Shown: positions 9,484 through 21,683 of the stretch, one piece after another
Layout of the letters: every line of letters begins with the position of its first letter
Position numbering within the stretch: the stretch's first letter is position 1
Assembly (NCBI RefSeq): GCF_003076515.1
Contig: NZ_CP022390.1
Span: forward strand, 1,798,001 to 1,862,000
Source: Alcaligenes aquatilis
GTDB taxonomy: Bacteria > Pseudomonadota > Gammaproteobacteria > Burkholderiales > Burkholderiaceae_B
Reading direction: 5' to 3'
Length of the DNA: 64,000 nt
Notes under the pieces: generated by a model
Database searches by the model: none
Seen by the model: only the letters and a program-made list of their open reading frames with translations
Told to the model about the DNA's origin: nothing
Position numbers and translations under genes: made by a program

Positions 9484-10983
9484 CTACAGTTTCGAGATGG
9501 AGACGTGTTGCAGCAACGCTTCAACCGAAACGTGCATGACCTCGGTGAACGGCTTGGGATAGACACCCATGCCCAGCACCGCAATCGCCATTACGCCAAG
9601 AACGAAGAACTCACGGCCGCTCAGGTCGCTCATGCCGGCAACCTTGTCGTTACCGACAGGGCCAAAAGCCACACGTTTGAGCATCCACAGCGAGTAAGAC
9701 GCACCTGTAATCAGCGCTGTTGCAGTCAACAGACCAATCCAGAAGTTGTACTCAACCGCACCCATGATGACGGTGAACTCACCGATAAAACCGCTGGTGC
9801 CTGGCAAACCGCTGTTGGCCATCGAGAACAGCACAAAGAAGGTGACGAAACGAGGCATGACCTTGACCACACCACCGTAATCGGCAATTTGGCGGCTGTG
9901 CAGACGGTCGTACAGAACGCCAATACACAGGAACATGGCGCCAGACACGAAACCGTGCGAGATCATTTGCATGATCGCGCCTTCCATACCCGTGGTGTTG
10001 AATACGAAAAAGCCCAGTGTGACAAAACCCATGTGAGCCACAGAGGAGTAAGCCACCAGCTTTTTCATATCGTCCTGAACGATGGCGACTAGACCAATGT
10101 AGATCACCGCGACCAGGGACAAGGCAATAATGATTCCGGCCAGACCTTGCGAGGCATCAGGAGCGATGGGCAGGGAAAAGCGCAGGAAACCGTAAGCACC
10201 CAGTTTCAACATGATGGCGGCCAGCACCACGGAACCACCGGTAGGTGCTTCCACGTGGGCATCCGGCAACCAGGTGTGGACAGGCCACATAGGCACTTTC
10301 ACTGCAAACGCCATGAACAGCGCCACAAAGATCAGCACCTGCGTGGTGTAGTCCAGGGGAACTTTGTGCCAGGTCAGGATATCGAAAGTGCCGCCGGACA
10401 CGTTCCACAGGTAGATGAAAGCAACCAGCGTCAGCAGGGAGCCCATCAGGGTGTAAAGGAAGAACTTGACCGATGCATACACGCGGTTTGGACCACCCCA
10501 GATCCCGATGATCAGATACATCGGGATCAGCGTGGCTTCAAAGAACACGTAGAACAGCAAGCCATCCAGAGCGGCAAACACGCCAACCATCAGACCCGAC
10601 AGGATCAGGAAGGCACCCATGTATTGCGCCACGCGGCTGGTAATCACCTGCCAGCCCGCCAGCACCACGATCACCGTGATGAAAGCGGTCAGCAGAACAA
10701 ACCACATGGAAATACCGTCCACACCAAGGTGGTAATTCACCTTGAAGGCATCAATCCAGGGGGCCAGCTCGACAAACTGCATGTCGGCTGTACCCGGATT
10801 GAAGCCCGTGTACAGAGGAATAGTGACAACAAGACCGGCAATCGAACCCAGCAGAGCCAGCCAGCGGGTGAAGGTGGGACGATCATCACGCCCCAGAGCC
10901 AGCACCAACAGGCCAGCGACGATGGGTACGAAAATCGCCAGCGTTAACCAAGGAAGAGTAGAAGACGCCATATCGCTAGCCAT
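9484..10983 (-). CDS. nuoM: NADH-quinone oxidoreductase subunit M
   Basis: NuoM is the central antiporter-like subunit of the membrane arm. The 499 residues include [18 protein letters not shown] with the essential glutamate of helix 5, and the pumping-site region [19 protein letters not shown] with the conserved lysine and histidine. Its start touches the nuoL stop (shared base 10983), so nuoL and nuoM are probably translationally coupled. Length and motifs are ordinary for betaproteobacteria. Confidence 0.97.
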   Translation of the reverse strand: MASDMASSTLPWLTLAIFVPIVAGLLVLALGRDDRPTFTRWLALLGSIAGLVVTIPLYTGFNPGTADMQFVELAPWIDAFKVNYHLGVDGISMWFVLLTAFITVIVVLAGWQVITSRVAQYMGAFLILSGLMVGVFAALDGLLFYVFFEATLIPMYLIIGIWGGPNRVYASVKFFLYTLMGSLLTLVAFIYLWNVSGGTFDILTWHKVPLDYTTQVLIFVALFMAFAVKVPMWPVHTWLPDAHVEAPTGGSVVLAAIMLKLGAYGFLRFSLPIAPDASQGLAGIIIALSLVAVIYIGLVAIVQDDMKKLVAYSSVAHMGFVTLGFFVFNTTGMEGAIMQMISHGFVSGAMFLCIGVLYDRLHSRQIADYGGVVKVMPRFVTFFVLFSMANSGLPGTSGFIGEFTVIMGAVEYNFWIGLLTATALITGASYSLWMLKRVAFGPVGNDKVAGMSDLSGREFFVLGVMAIAVLGMGVYPKPFTEVMHVSVEALLQHVSISKL

Positions 10984-12986
10984 TACCGAACCGTCAGTAC
11001 AAAAAAGGATAAGAGCGCCAGGATCCCGAGGATCATGGCAAAGGCGTAGTGATAGACATAGCCGGACTGGATATGACGGCTGATTGCAGCCACCCAGCCC
11101 ACTACGCGCGCACTACCGTTGACCACCAGGCCGTCAATCAGACCGCGGTCAGCACCTTTCCAAAGGCCCGTACCCAGGCAGCGAACGCCACGAGACAGCA
11201 CTTGCTCGTTGAACCAGTCAACGTAGTACTTGTTCTCCAGGATACGGTAGATAAAAGAGCAGTTCTTTTTGATAGCGGCAGGCAAGGCGGGATTGACCAG
11301 GTACATGTACCAAGCCACCACCGCACCGGCTACAACCAGCCAGAATGGCACCGTCACAAAACCATGCAAGGCATATGCCATCCAATCAGTCCAGTGGGCA
11401 GCCAGGTTTGCCATTGCAGGGTGGTCGGGCAGAACCGTAACAATGCCGTCAAAGTAACCACCGAACAGCAGCGGATCCACAAACCAGATACCAGCGAAAA
11501 TCGATGGAATGGCCAGCAGAACCAGAGGCAGCGTCACCACCCAGGGCGACTCGTGAGGATCACCACCGTGAGCGTGATGATCATCATGAGCATGCGACTC
11601 GTCGTGTTTGACATCACGGAAGCGCTCTTTGCCGTGGAAGACCAGGAAATACAGACGGAAGGAGTACAGCGAGGTAACGAACACACCGATCAGTGTGGCG
11701 TAGTAAGCATAGGTCGAACCCCAAATGCCAGCTTCGCCTGCGGCTTCGATGATGTGCTCTTTCGAATAGAAACCCGAGAAGAACGGTGTACCCACCAGCG
11801 CCAACGTACCGATCAGGAATGTCAGCCAGGTAATAGGCATGTACTTGCGCAGACCACCCATGTTGCGGATGTCCTGATCATGATGCATGCCGATAATGAC
11901 CGAACCAGCGCCCAGGAACAGCAAGGCTTTGAAGAAGGCGTGCGTCATCAGGTGGAACACAGCGGCCGAGTAAGCCGAAGCTCCCAGAGCCACCGTCATG
12001 TAACCGAGCTGGGACAAGGTGGAGTACGCCACAACGCGTTTGACGTCGTTCTGGATAATACCCAGCAAGCCCAGGAACAAGGCACCGGTTGCACCGATCA
12101 CGATGATGAAGGACAGCGCGGTTGTCGACTGTTCAAACACAGGCGAGAAACGCGCCACCATGAAGATACCGGCCGTCACCATGGTCGCGGCGTGAATCAG
12201 TGCCGAGATAGGGGTAGGACCTTCCATGGAGTCAGGCAACCAGCTGTGCAAAGGAACCTGAGCCGATTTACCCATGGCACCTACAAACAGGGCCAGAGCC
12301 GCAACGGTCAGCAATTGCCAGTCGGTACCGGGGAATGTCATGGTGCTCAGTTCCTGAACCTTGGCGAACACGTCGCTGTAGTTCATGGAGCCGGTGTAGG
12401 CGTAGAGCAAGCCAATCCCCAGAGCAAAACCGAAGTCACCCACACGGTTGACCAGGAAGGCCTTCATGTTGGCGAAAATCGCGGTCTTGCGCTCGTACCA
12501 GAAACCAATCAGCAGGTAGGAGACCAGACCCACTGCTTCCCAACCGAAGAACAGCTGCAACATGTTGTTGGACATGACCAGCATCAGCATCGAGAAGGTA
12601 AACAGCGAGATGTAGGAGAAAAAGCGCTGATAACCGGGGTCATCTTTCATGTAGCCAATGGTGTAGATGTGCACCATCAGCGATACGGAAGTGACCACCA
12701 CCATCATCAGGGCAGTGAGCTTGTCGATCAGAAAACCGATGTCCCACTGAATGCTGCCAATGGTGATCCAGGTGTAGACCGGACCATTGAAGGTCTGGCC
12801 GTCCAGAACCTGAAACAGGACCATGACCGAGCCGACAAAAGAAAGCAGCACGCCCGCGATCGTGATCAGGTGAGCGCCTGTCTTGCCGATAAATCGACCC
12901 AGAAAGCCGGTACCGAACAAACCGGCTAGCGCCGAGCCCACCAGGGGGGCAAGCGCAATCGTTAAGTAAAGATTTATGGAGTTCAT
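10983..12986 (-). CDS. nuoL: NADH-quinone oxidoreductase subunit L
   Basis: NuoL is the distal antiporter-like subunit whose C-terminal lateral helix runs along NuoM and NuoN. The 667 residues contain the N-terminal Proton_antipo_N domain, FFGWEAVGLVSYLLIGFW with the conserved glutamate, and SAQVPLHSWLPDSMEGPTP. A histidine- and aspartate-rich loop near residues 465-485 (DDHHAHGGDPHE) is likely a soluble loop that could bind metal, though such loops are common and variable in NuoL. Confidence 0.97.
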   Translation of the reverse strand: MNSINLYLTIALAPLVGSALAGLFGTGFLGRFIGKTGAHLITIAGVLLSFVGSVMVLFQVLDGQTFNGPVYTWITIGSIQWDIGFLIDKLTALMMVVVTSVSLMVHIYTIGYMKDDPGYQRFFSYISLFTFSMLMLVMSNNMLQLFFGWEAVGLVSYLLIGFWYERKTAIFANMKAFLVNRVGDFGFALGIGLLYAYTGSMNYSDVFAKVQELSTMTFPGTDWQLLTVAALALFVGAMGKSAQVPLHSWLPDSMEGPTPISALIHAATMVTAGIFMVARFSPVFEQSTTALSFIIVIGATGALFLGLLGIIQNDVKRVVAYSTLSQLGYMTVALGASAYSAAVFHLMTHAFFKALLFLGAGSVIIGMHHDQDIRNMGGLRKYMPITWLTFLIGTLALVGTPFFSGFYSKEHIIEAAGEAGIWGSTYAYYATLIGVFVTSLYSFRLYFLVFHGKERFRDVKHDESHAHDDHHAHGGDPHESPWVVTLPLVLLAIPSIFAGIWFVDPLLFGGYFDGIVTVLPDHPAMANLAAHWTDWMAYALHGFVTVPFWLVVAGAVVAWYMYLVNPALPAAIKKNCSFIYRILENKYYVDWFNEQVLSRGVRCLGTGLWKGADRGLIDGLVVNGSARVVGWVAAISRHIQSGYVYHYAFAMILGILALLSFFVLTVR

Positions 12987-13001
12987 TAGTGTGCTATCCC
13001 A

Positions 13002-13316
13002 TCAACCCTTGAGCTGGTCGAGATCTTGGACATTGATCGAATTAAGGTTACGGAACAACAGAACCAGAATTGCAAGACCAATGGCCGCCTCGGCCGCTGC
13101 GACCGTCAGGACGAAAAAGACAAACACCTGACCGGCCTCGTTGCCCATCCACGTTGAGAAGGCCACAAAGTTCATGTTGGCCGACAAAAGAATCAGCTCA
13201 ACAGACATGAGCAGGATAATCAGGTTGCGACGGTTCAGGAAAAAGCCAAACAGGCCGATCGTGAACAGCACAGCGCCCAGGACCAAATAGTGCGCAAGCG
13301 TCAGCGTCATCATCAT
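13002..13316 (-). CDS. nuoK: NADH-quinone oxidoreductase subunit K
   Basis: NuoK is the small three-helix, MrpC-like subunit of the proton path. The 104 residues show the conserved glutamate of helix 2 ([17 protein letters not shown]) and [11 protein letters not shown] with the second conserved glutamate. Three ATG codons in tandem open the frame; the first overlaps the nuoJ stop as ATGA, indicating coupled translation, but the third (13310) would serve equally well. Confidence 0.96.
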   Translation of the reverse strand: MMMTLTLAHYLVLGAVLFTIGLFGFFLNRRNLIILLMSVELILLSANMNFVAFSTWMGNEAGQVFVFFVLTVAAAEAAIGLAILVLLFRNLNSINVQDLDQLKG

Positions 13317-13954
13317 TTGTCTCCTGGCACGACAGCGTCAGCCGAACTGGACACCGACGGCTTTTCGGTTTGAGAAGGAATAGAAACCATGCGCAGACGG
13401 TCTTTGGCGCGAACCTTGACCTGTTCGCTGGAGACGGTGCGCTTGACACCTTCACGTTTACGCAGAGTCAGCGCAATGGCCGAGATCATGCCAACCAGCA
13501 GCACAATGCCGCCCAGCAACACCGCCAGTACATACTGGGAGTACATCAACTCGCCAATGACGCGGGTGTTGTTGTAGTCCGCAGCCACTGCGGCAGCAGG
13601 TGCCGTTGTGAACCACAGCTTGGTCAGCACAAAGCCCATTTCCAGAACCATGATGGCGCCGATCAACAGCCCCATCGGCACATGAGCCTTGAATTTCTTG
13701 GCAGCGGATTCCTGACGTACGTCCAGCATCATGATGACGAACAGGAACATCACCATCACCGCGCCCACATAGACCACCACCAGCAAAAGGCCCAGGAACT
13801 CGGCCCCCATGGTGATCCACATCATGGCGGCCGTGAAGAACACCAGAATCAAGTGCAATACGGCCGTAACCGGGTTTTTGGCAGCGATCACGCGATACGC
13901 GGCCACCACCATCACCAGCGCCAACACATAAAACAGAACAGTAGTAAATAACAT
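13313..13954 (-). CDS. nuoJ: NADH-quinone oxidoreductase subunit J
   Basis: NuoJ is an ND6-like membrane subunit with a hinge helix linked to quinone-driven proton pumping. The 213 residues show five hydrophobic segments and [22 protein letters not shown], the conserved third helix with its pi-bulge. A charged, serine-rich cytoplasmic tail follows residue 165 ([16 protein letters not shown]). It lies between nuoI and nuoK and overlaps the latter by four bases. Confidence 0.96.
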   Translation of the reverse strand: MLFTTVLFYVLALVMVVAAYRVIAAKNPVTAVLHLILVFFTAAMMWITMGAEFLGLLLVVVYVGAVMVMFLFVIMMLDVRQESAAKKFKAHVPMGLLIGAIMVLEMGFVLTKLWFTTAPAAAVAADYNNTRVIGELMYSQYVLAVLLGGIVLLVGMISAIALTLRKREGVKRTVSSEQVKVRAKDRLRMVSIPSQTEKPSVSSSADAVVPGDK

Positions 13955-13972
13955 GAGTGTAGAGCTCCGGCC

Positions 13973-14461
13973 TTAGCGATAAGGTGCATCTGCGGCACGA
14001 CGACGAGCGATCTCGTCTTCGTAGCGATCACCGATAGCCAGCAGCATGTCCTTGGTGTAGTACAAATCGCCGCGTTTTTCGCCGTGGTATTCGTGAATAT
14101 GCGTTTCCACGATCGAATCGACCGGGCAGCTTTCTTCACAGAAACCACAGAAAATACACTTGGCCAGATCGATGTCATAACGCGTGGTGCGACGGGTGCC
14201 GTCCTCACGTTCGGCTGATTCGATCGAGATAGCCATGGCGGGACATACTGCCTCGCACAGTTTGCACGCGATGCAACGCTCTTCGCCGTTTTCGTAGCGA
14301 CGCAAAGCGTGCAAACCGCGAAAACGTGGCGAAGCGGGCGTGGTTTCAACGGGATAACGCAGCGTCACTTTACGCTTGAAGAAATACTTCCCCGTCAGGC
14401 GCATGCCTTTGAGCATCTCGGACAGCATCAGGCTGCCAAAGAAATCTTTGATTGCTTCCAT
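13973..14461 (-). CDS. nuoI: NADH-quinone oxidoreductase subunit I (2x 4Fe-4S)
   Basis: NuoI holds clusters N6a and N6b, passing electrons to the N2 cluster of NuoB. Two ferredoxin motifs are plain: [12 protein letters not shown] and [13 protein letters not shown]. The open frame extends upstream into nuoH (to 14533), but ATG 14461 gives [17 protein letters not shown], the usual amphipathic beginning, and 162 residues, the usual length. It begins 17 bases after nuoH. Confidence 0.96.
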   Translation of the reverse strand: MEAIKDFFGSLMLSEMLKGMRLTGKYFFKRKVTLRYPVETTPASPRFRGLHALRRYENGEERCIACKLCEAVCPAMAISIESAEREDGTRRTTRYDIDLAKCIFCGFCEESCPVDSIVETHIHEYHGEKRGDLYYTKDMLLAIGDRYEDEIARRRAADAPYR

Positions 14462-14478
14462 AATCTTGCCCCTTAGCC

Positions 14479-15552
14479 TTATTGCCAGATGTTCCAGGGC
14501 GTCTGCATCCAGATCGCCACAATAACCAGCCAAACACCGGTCAGCGGGATAAATACTTTCCAGCCCAAACGCATGATCTGGTCATAGCGGTAACGTGGGA
14601 ACGTTGCACGGAACCAGATGAACATGGAGACCACGACAAAGGTCTTCAGACCCAGCCACAGCCACCCCGGAATCCAGGTAAATGGAGCGAACTCGACGAT
14701 TGGAGTCCAGCCACCCAAGAACATGATGGACGCCAGAGCCGACAAGAAAATCATGTTGGCATATTCGCCCAAGAAGAACAGAGCGAAACCGGTACCGGAG
14801 TACTCCACCATAGGACCGGCCACAATTTCCGATTCGCCTTCCACCACGTCAAACGGGTGACGGTTGGTTTCAGCAACGGCGGAAATCACGTAGATCACAA
14901 ACAGTGGCAGCAGTGGCAGCCAGTTCCAGGACAGGAAGTTCAAGCCCTTGTCCGCAAAGTAACCCTGAGTCTGACCGACCACGATACCCGACAGATTCAG
15001 CGTGCCGGACACCAGCAGCACGGTAATCAGGACAAAGCCGATGGCCAGTTCGTAGGACAGCACCTGAGCGGCGGCACGCAGACCACCTAGCAAGGCGTAC
15101 TTGGAGTTGGATGCCCAACCAGCCACGATCACACCGTACACACCCAGCGAGGTAATCGCCAGAATGTACAACAAACCGGCGTTAACGTCGGCCAGAACCA
15201 CATCGGGGCTGAAAGGAATCACCGCCCAGGCGGCCAAAGCAGGCATCAGCGTCACTACCGGAGCCAACAGGTACAGAACCTTGTTGGACTTCGCCGGCAC
15301 GATCAGCTCTTTGGTCAGCAGTTTGAAAACGTCAGCGAAAGGCTGCAGCAAGCCGCGGTAACCAACACGGGTCGGTCCCAGACGAACGTGCATGAAGCCG
15401 ATCATCTTGCGTTCCCAGTAGGTCAGGTAAGCAACACACAGAATGACGGGCACCGCGATAGCAACAATCTTCAGCAGCGTCCACACCACATACCATGCGT
15501 CCGGACCCAGCAGGTCCGAACCGTAGCTATTGATGGCAGAGAGAAATTCCAT
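14479..15552 (-). CDS. nuoH: NADH-quinone oxidoreductase subunit H
   Basis: NuoH (ND1 homologue) forms the quinone chamber at the junction of the two arms. The 357 residues contain [22 protein letters not shown] and the acidic loop [19 protein letters not shown], both hallmarks of ND1. ATG 15552 lies one base past the nuoG stop. A GTG at 15561 is in frame and would overlap nuoG; I prefer the ATG. Confidence 0.96.
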   Translation of the reverse strand: MEFLSAINSYGSDLLGPDAWYVVWTLLKIVAIAVPVILCVAYLTYWERKMIGFMHVRLGPTRVGYRGLLQPFADVFKLLTKELIVPAKSNKVLYLLAPVVTLMPALAAWAVIPFSPDVVLADVNAGLLYILAITSLGVYGVIVAGWASNSKYALLGGLRAAAQVLSYELAIGFVLITVLLVSGTLNLSGIVVGQTQGYFADKGLNFLSWNWLPLLPLFVIYVISAVAETNRHPFDVVEGESEIVAGPMVEYSGTGFALFFLGEYANMIFLSALASIMFLGGWTPIVEFAPFTWIPGWLWLGLKTFVVVSMFIWFRATFPRYRYDQIMRLGWKVFIPLTGVWLVIVAIWMQTPWNIWQ

Positions 15553-15553
15553 G

Positions 15554-17884
15554 TTATGCACGCTCCACTGTCAATTGACCGAATGCGCTACCCAAAGCGG
15601 CAGTTTCAGAAAAAGCGGTGGCAACACGCACCGAGTTCAATGCCACGGTGTCATCCAGCTGAGCTGGCAAGCTGACTTCGCCTTGCGAAGAACGAACCTT
15701 CACCAGATCGCCGTCGGCCAAACCCAGTTGAGTCAACGTGGCGGCGGCCATGCGAGCCGTAGGGGCGGCCGAAGCAGGTGTTTCCTGCAAAGGAGCCGAA
15801 CGGCGCACCAGCGCATCGCTGCGGTAGATAGGCACATCACTCACACGCTCCAGACCGCTAGCAGCAGGCAGCACGCTGGCAGCCAGATTGATCTGGTTGG
15901 ACAGACGCGATTCCACACCGGCAGCCATGACAGAGTCACGCACCGATTCGGAAGTTTCGTCGTCAAAACCATCCAGCTGGAACAGATTGCCCAGTACGCG
16001 CAGAACCTTCCAGGCCGGACGGGTATCACCCACAGGAGCAGCAGCGCCCTTGAAGCTTTGTACACGGCCTTCGGCGTTCACAAAGGTACCGGAGGTTTCA
16101 GTGAAAGGAGATACCGGCAACATCACATCGGCCCACTGCTCGGCAGCGGAACGATAGGAAGTCAGTGCCACCGAGAAAGTGGCGGACTTCAATGTTTCTA
16201 CAGCACGTTCGCCCAGATCGCTGTCCAGTGCAGGCTCGACATTTAAAACCAGGTAAGCACGCAGGGTTTGAGCCAGCATTTGCTCGGCGGTCAGACCGCC
16301 CTTGCCCGGTACGGCGTTGGCCAGGTAACCACCCACCGTGTTACCACCGGCAGTCAGGAAACCCAGCTTGGCACCGCTAGCCTGTGCAATGGCATTGGCG
16401 TTGGCAGCAATCACGCTGGCCTGATCCGAGTTGACCGCCATATTGCCCAGCAAGATGGCCACGCGTTCACCGGACGCCAGGCTGTCAGCAATTTGCTGAG
16501 CCTCAGCAGAAACCTGTACACCTTCCAGACCCGCAGGAATGGCGCTGTCTTTGGCTTTGGCAACGGCAACCAGCACTTGAGCCAGGGAATTGGCCAACTG
16601 ACTGGGGGCCACCGTCATGCGGCCAGCAATCGCATTGAACAATGGATTATCGGCAGCCGAATCAATAAAGGAAACTTGAGCACCGCGTTTGACTGCCTGA
16701 CGCAGACGCTGAGCCATCAAGGGGTGATCTTTGCGCAGGAAGGAACCCACGACCAGAACGCGATCCAGCTCGTTCAAGGCCGTCAGGGGCATACCCAACC
16801 AAGGCACACCGGCCAGAGCGCCGTCCAGACGGGCATCGGTCTGACGCAGACGGAAGTCCACGTTTTCGGTACCCAGCGCACGACCCAGACGAGCCAGCAA
16901 AGCCAGTTCTTCGGTTGTGGAGGTAGCCGAACCAATACAGCCCAATTGATCTGCACCAAACTTCTCGCGTACGGCATTCATGCCGGCAACGATGGTTTGC
17001 ATGGCATCGTTCCAGGAGGCTTCACGCCACTGGCCATCATCACCACGCACCATGGGGCGAGTCAGACGATCTTCGGTGTACAGGCCTTCGTAGGAGAAAC
17101 GGTCACGGTCGCTGATCCAGCACTCGTTGACTTCGTCGTTCTCGAAAGGTACGACGCGCAACACCTTGTCCATCTTGGCTTGCAGTACCAGGTTGGCACC
17201 CACGCTGTCGTGCGGGCTAACGCTGCGACGACGGGCCAATTCCCAGGTACGGGCATTGAAACGGAAAGGTTTGGACAACAAGGCACCCACGGGACAAACG
17301 TCAATCATGTTGCCCGACAACTCGGACTCGACTGCGCGACCCACAAAGGTGGTGATTTCGGCGTGTTCGCCACGGTTGAGCATACCAACCTCTTGGACAC
17401 CGGCGATTTCTTCACCGGTACGCACACAGCGGGTGCAGTGAATGCAACGCTGCATGGCTTCGGTCGAGATCAGTGGGCCCATGGATTTGGCGGCCACGAC
17501 GCGCTTTTCTTCCTTGTAGCGCGACTCGGAGCCACCGTAACCCACGGCCAGATCCTGCAGCTGACACTCACCGCCCTGGTCACACACGGGGCAATCCAAA
17601 GGGTGGTTGATCAGCAGAAATTCCATGACGCTCTTTTGAGCAGCCACAGCTTTTTCCGAACGAGTACGCACAACCATGCCGTTGGTGACGGGAGTGGCGC
17701 AAGCAGGCAAAGGCTTGGGCGCTTTTTCCACGTCCACCAAACACATGCGGCAGTTGGCGGCAATACTCAGTTTTTTGTGATAACAGAAGTGCGGCACGTA
17801 GACCCCGGCGTCATGGGCAGCCTGAATGACCATGCTGCCTTCCGGGGCGTCAACTTTAATGCCATCGATGGTGAGTTCTACCAT
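15554..17884 (-). CDS. nuoG: NADH-quinone oxidoreductase subunit G
   Basis: NuoG is the large iron-sulfur subunit of the peripheral arm. The 776 residues start with a 2Fe-2S ferredoxin domain ([18 protein letters not shown] and a third cysteine segment ACATPV), then the H-x3-C-x2-C-x5-C set for N5 ([18 protein letters not shown]), then [14 protein letters not shown] and CPVGALLSK for N4. The remainder is a molybdopterin-oxidoreductase-like fold that binds no cofactor in complex I. It starts 14 bases after nuoF. Confidence 0.97.
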   Translation of the reverse strand: MVELTIDGIKVDAPEGSMVIQAAHDAGVYVPHFCYHKKLSIAANCRMCLVDVEKAPKPLPACATPVTNGMVVRTRSEKAVAAQKSVMEFLLINHPLDCPVCDQGGECQLQDLAVGYGGSESRYKEEKRVVAAKSMGPLISTEAMQRCIHCTRCVRTGEEIAGVQEVGMLNRGEHAEITTFVGRAVESELSGNMIDVCPVGALLSKPFRFNARTWELARRRSVSPHDSVGANLVLQAKMDKVLRVVPFENDEVNECWISDRDRFSYEGLYTEDRLTRPMVRGDDGQWREASWNDAMQTIVAGMNAVREKFGADQLGCIGSATSTTEELALLARLGRALGTENVDFRLRQTDARLDGALAGVPWLGMPLTALNELDRVLVVGSFLRKDHPLMAQRLRQAVKRGAQVSFIDSAADNPLFNAIAGRMTVAPSQLANSLAQVLVAVAKAKDSAIPAGLEGVQVSAEAQQIADSLASGERVAILLGNMAVNSDQASVIAANANAIAQASGAKLGFLTAGGNTVGGYLANAVPGKGGLTAEQMLAQTLRAYLVLNVEPALDSDLGERAVETLKSATFSVALTSYRSAAEQWADVMLPVSPFTETSGTFVNAEGRVQSFKGAAAPVGDTRPAWKVLRVLGNLFQLDGFDDETSESVRDSVMAAGVESRLSNQINLAASVLPAASGLERVSDVPIYRSDALVRRSAPLQETPASAAPTARMAAATLTQLGLADGDLVKVRSSQGEVSLPAQLDDTVALNSVRVATAFSETAALGSAFGQLTVERA

Positions 17885-17898
17885 TACGTTGTCCTGGC

Positions 17899-19266
17899 CT
17901 ACAAATATTGAGGCACCACACAGCCTTTATGCTCGATGTGGTGTGCGAACTCGTCGCGGAAATGCTTAACGAAACTGCGCACCGGCATGGCCGCAGCATC
18001 ACCCAGGGCGCAAATGGTGCGGCCCATGATGTTGTGTGCGATGTCGTCGAGCATGTCCAGATCTTCCGGACGACCTTGACCGTTCTCGATACGATGCACC
18101 ATACGCCACAACCAGCCTGTGCCTTCCCGGCACGGCGTACACTGGCCGCAGCTTTCGTGATAGTAAAAATAAGACAGGCGCAGCAGGGACTTGACCATGC
18201 AGCGCGTCTCGTCCATCACAATGACAGCGCCCGAACCCAGCATGGAACCCGCCTTGGCAATGGAGTCATAGTCCAGGTTGGTGGCCATCATGATGTCAGC
18301 GGGCAAAACGGGCGAGCTGGAACCACCGGGGATCACCGCTTTCAGTTTGCGACCGTCACGCATGCCACCGGCCAGTTCCAGCAAGGTGGCAAAGGGGGTA
18401 CCCAAAGGCACTTCGTAATTGCCGGGACGCTCTACGTCGCCAGTAATGGAGAAGATCTTGGTGCCACCGGCGTTAGGGATACCTACTTCCAGGTATTCCT
18501 GGCCGCTGTTGCGCAGAATCCAGGGTACAGCCGCGAAGGTTTCGGTATTGTTGATGGTCGTTGGCTTGCCGTACAGACCGAAACTGGCTGGAAATGGTGG
18601 CTTGAAGCGAGGCTGGCCCTTCTTGCCCTCCAGGGATTCCAGCAATGCGGTTTCTTCACCGCAAATGTAGGCGCCGTAGCCGTGGAACGCATGCAGTTGG
18701 AAGCTGAAGTCCGACCCCAGGATCTTGTCACCCAGAAAGCCTGCCGCGCGGGCCTGCTCCAGCGCTTCTTCAAAACGCTGATAGATTTCAAACACTTCAC
18801 CGTGGATGTAGTTGTAGCCGACGGTAATGCCCATGGCGTAGGCGGCAATGGCCATGCCTTCGATCACGATATGCGGGTTAAAACGCAGAATATCGCGGTC
18901 TTTAAAAGTGCCGGGCTCACCCTCGTCAGAGTTACATACCAGGTACTTTTGACCGGGCAAGCTGCGAGGCATGAAGCTCCACTTCAAACCTGATGGGAAA
19001 CCTGCACCACCACGACCACGTAACGCCGAAGTCTTGACTTCAGCAATCACGTCTTCGGGTTTCATGCCAGTGGTCAATACTTTACGCAGGGCTTCATAGC
19101 CACCACGCTTGACGTACTCTTCCAGGCCCCAGTTGTCGCCGTTCAAACCAGCCAGAATCTGTGGCTGAATATGACGATCATGAAAAATCATGCTGCGCGA
19201 CAGGTCGCCACCAGGGTTAGGTTCCAATCCCTGAGCGAACTTGCGCAGAATGTCCGGTGCAATCAT
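17899..19266 (-). CDS. nuoF: NADH-quinone oxidoreductase subunit F
   Basis: NuoF binds NADH and FMN and carries cluster N3. Seen: the FMN/NADH site [18 protein letters not shown] near residue 85, the NADH loop [20 protein letters not shown], and [12 protein letters not shown] plus a later cysteine for N3. At 455 residues it is slightly long at the N-terminus; the start ATG overlaps the nuoE stop as ATGA, which supports it. Confidence 0.96.
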   Translation of the reverse strand: MIAPDILRKFAQGLEPNPGGDLSRSMIFHDRHIQPQILAGLNGDNWGLEEYVKRGGYEALRKVLTTGMKPEDVIAEVKTSALRGRGGAGFPSGLKWSFMPRSLPGQKYLVCNSDEGEPGTFKDRDILRFNPHIVIEGMAIAAYAMGITVGYNYIHGEVFEIYQRFEEALEQARAAGFLGDKILGSDFSFQLHAFHGYGAYICGEETALLESLEGKKGQPRFKPPFPASFGLYGKPTTINNTETFAAVPWILRNSGQEYLEVGIPNAGGTKIFSITGDVERPGNYEVPLGTPFATLLELAGGMRDGRKLKAVIPGGSSSPVLPADIMMATNLDYDSIAKAGSMLGSGAVIVMDETRCMVKSLLRLSYFYYHESCGQCTPCREGTGWLWRMVHRIENGQGRPEDLDMLDDIAHNIMGRTICALGDAAAMPVRSFVKHFRDEFAHHIEHKGCVVPQYL

Positions 19267-19757
19267 GCCGATTCTCCGTGTGTCTTCAATTCTTCGAGCA
19301 TGGCATCAATGCGCTCGGCTTCCATGCGCACGCACATGTGCTGATTGTTCAGCAACATGACGGGCGAATCACCACATGAACCCATGCACTCTCCCATGAT
19401 CAGGGAGAACTGGCCGTCCGCCGTGGTTTCACCATATTCGATACCCAGCTTCTCTTTCAGGTATTCGCCAGCCTTGACGCCATCACGCAGCGCACAGGGC
19501 AAGTTGGTGCAAACGGAAATAGTGACGCGACCAACGGGTTTGGTGTGGAACATGTTGTAGAAGGTCGCAACCTCCTGCACCGCGATCGGCTCCACGCCAA
19601 TGTATTGGGCAACATCCTCGATAATTTCTGGCGATACCCAGCCTTTTTCCTGCTGGGCAATGGCCAGGGAGGCCATGATGGCAGAGCGACGTTGATCTGC
19701 CGGGAACTTGCTCAGTTCCTTATCTATCTGTTGGTAGGCTTTTTCGGAAAGCAACAT
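19263..19757 (-). CDS. nuoE: NADH-quinone oxidoreductase subunit E
   Basis: NuoE is the thioredoxin-fold subunit bearing the 2Fe-2S cluster N1a. The 164 residues carry the four ligands in CTNLPC and, about 40 residues on, [27 protein letters not shown] is the family signature. It is coupled to nuoF by the ATGA overlap. Confidence 0.96.
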   Translation of the reverse strand: MLLSEKAYQQIDKELSKFPADQRRSAIMASLAIAQQEKGWVSPEIIEDVAQYIGVEPIAVQEVATFYNMFHTKPVGRVTISVCTNLPCALRDGVKAGEYLKEKLGIEYGETTADGQFSLIMGECMGSCGDSPVMLLNNQHMCVRMEAERIDAMLEELKTHGESA

Positions 19758-19786
19758 AATTCGGTTCCGTTTTTCCAGGCGCGACC

Positions 19787-21040
19787 TTAACGGTCGATCT
19801 CGCCAAACACAATGTCCTGCGTACCGATGATCGTGACCGCGTCAGCAATCATGTGACCGCGGCTCATTTCATCGAGGGCCTGCAAGTGGACGAAGCCCGG
19901 AGCACGGATCTTCATGCGGTAAGGCTTGTTGCCGCCGTCAGATACCAGATAAATGCCAAACTCGCCCTTGGGATGCTCCACACCGGCATACACTTCGCCA
20001 GTCGGCACGTGCATCCCTTCGGAGAACAGTTTGAAATGGTGGATCAGGTCCTCCATCCCGGTTTTCATGCGTTCGCGCGACGGCGGCGCCACTTTGTGGT
20101 TATCCGTGATGACAGGGCCGGGGTTGTTGCGCAGCCACTGCACACACTGACGGATGATGCGGTTACTCTCGCGCATTTCTGCGATACGAACCAGGTAACG
20201 GTCGTAAGAGTCACCGTTGCGACCCACAGGAATATCAAACTCGACGCGGTCGTAGACTTCGTAGGGCTGCATCTTGCGCAGATCCCACTCCACGCCCGAA
20301 CCACGCAGCATGGGGCCGGTAAAGCCCAGCGCCTTGGCGCGATCAGCGTCGACCACACCTACGCCCACCAAACGCTGCTTCCAGATACGGTTATCGGTCA
20401 GCAAGGTCTCGTACTCGTCAACACAAGCAGGGAAACGGTTGGTGAAGTCTTCAATGAAATCCAGCAAGGAACCTGAACGCGCTTCGTTCATGGCTTTCAG
20501 TTCTTTGTCGGAGCGGTATTTGTTGGCCTTGTACTGGGGCATGCTGCCGGGCAGATCACGGTACACGCCACCTGGACGGTAGTAAGCTGCGTGCAAACGA
20601 GCACCGGAGACCGCTTCGTAGCAGTCCATCAGGTCTTCGCGCTCGCGAAAGGCGTACAGAAACACGGCCATGGCACCCACGTCCAGCGCATGCGAACCCA
20701 CGGACATCAGGTGGTTCAGAATGCGAGTGATCTCGTCAAACATGACGCGGATGTACTGGGCACGCAAAGGCACCTGCACACCGACCAGACGCTCCACAGC
20801 CATACAGTAGGCGTGTTCATTCACCATCATGGACACATAGTCCAAGCGGTCCATATAAGGCAGGGTTTGCAGAAAAGTGCGGTTTTCGGCCAGTTTCTCG
20901 GTGGCGCGGTGCAACAGACCAATATGAGGGTCAGCACGCTGAATAACTTCGCCGTCCAGCTCAAGCACCAAACGCAACACACCGTGTGCGGCGGGGTGCT
21001 GAGGACCAAAGTTCAGGGTGTAGTTTTGAATTTCTGCCAT
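19787..21040 (-). CDS. nuoD: NADH-quinone oxidoreductase subunit D
   Basis: NuoD (49-kDa homologue) shapes the quinone site together with NuoB. The 417 residues begin with [20 protein letters not shown], containing the conserved histidine pair, and include [15 protein letters not shown] with the quinone-binding tyrosine and the C-terminal DIVFGEIDR. It starts five bases after nuoC; in this organism nuoC and nuoD are separate genes, as in most betaproteobacteria, not fused as in E. coli. Confidence 0.97.
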   Translation of the reverse strand: MAEIQNYTLNFGPQHPAAHGVLRLVLELDGEVIQRADPHIGLLHRATEKLAENRTFLQTLPYMDRLDYVSMMVNEHAYCMAVERLVGVQVPLRAQYIRVMFDEITRILNHLMSVGSHALDVGAMAVFLYAFREREDLMDCYEAVSGARLHAAYYRPGGVYRDLPGSMPQYKANKYRSDKELKAMNEARSGSLLDFIEDFTNRFPACVDEYETLLTDNRIWKQRLVGVGVVDADRAKALGFTGPMLRGSGVEWDLRKMQPYEVYDRVEFDIPVGRNGDSYDRYLVRIAEMRESNRIIRQCVQWLRNNPGPVITDNHKVAPPSRERMKTGMEDLIHHFKLFSEGMHVPTGEVYAGVEHPKGEFGIYLVSDGGNKPYRMKIRAPGFVHLQALDEMSRGHMIADAVTIIGTQDIVFGEIDR

Positions 21041-21045
21041 GATGC

Positions 21046-21657
21046 TTATCGCCCAATTCCGTAATCATCCTCGCGCACCACACGTGGCGTGATCTCACGC
21101 GGCTCGATGGTGACGGGCTGGTAAATGACCCGCTTCTGCTCGGTGTCATAGCGCATTTCGACGTAGCCGGAGATGGGGAAGTCTTTGCGGAACGGATGGC
21201 CGATGAAACCGTAGTCGGTCAGGATGCGACGCAGATCAGGGTGGTTCTCGAAAATAATGCCGTACAGGTCAAACGCCTCGCGCTCGAACCAGTTCACCGA
21301 AGGCCAGACCTCGAACAGGGTTGGCAAAGCGGGGAAATCGTCGTTTGGCACAAAGCAGCGCACACGCAAACGCCAGTTGTGCTTCAAGGACATCAAGTGC
21401 AACACAACAGCAAAGCGGTGGGGAAACTGAGCCGATGCAGCCTGATAGGTGGGTGCTTTCCAGGCGGAATAATCAATCCCGCACAAATCAATACAGGTCT
21501 CAAAGCGCAAGTCAGCGTGGTCACGCAGCAGTGTGCAGGTATCGAGCCATGCATCAACCGGCACTTCCAAAGTGAGTTCATTGCGCGCTTGCGTCAACGC
21601 AGCCTGCTCACCAAGAATAGAGAGCAAGTTGGTTTTTAAAGTTTCTAGCCGTGTCAT
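21046..21657 (-). CDS. nuoC: NADH-quinone oxidoreductase subunit C
   Basis: NuoC (30-kDa homologue) is a peripheral-arm scaffold subunit. The 203 residues end with the family signature ERLAFDLYG-type segment, here [27 protein letters not shown], then GHPFRKDFP. No cofactor is bound. It is placed between nuoB and nuoD. Confidence 0.95.
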   Translation of the reverse strand: MTRLETLKTNLLSILGEQAALTQARNELTLEVPVDAWLDTCTLLRDHADLRFETCIDLCGIDYSAWKAPTYQAASAQFPHRFAVVLHLMSLKHNWRLRVRCFVPNDDFPALPTLFEVWPSVNWFEREAFDLYGIIFENHPDLRRILTDYGFIGHPFRKDFPISGYVEMRYDTEQKRVIYQPVTIEPREITPRVVREDDYGIGR

Positions 21658-21683
21658 AGTCTTGTTTAGCCTGTTCTAACCGT

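Noticed and set aside
7469..9562. A 697-codon open frame on the plus strand over the DUF2818 gene and nuoN
   Set aside because: Antisense to well-supported membrane genes; glutamine-, histidine- and arginine-rich composition typical of the reverse of hydrophobic codons; no ribosome-binding site.
11049..12929. A 626-codon open frame on the plus strand over nuoL
   Set aside because: Same antisense effect of a hydrophobic gene with biased codon use; no family features.
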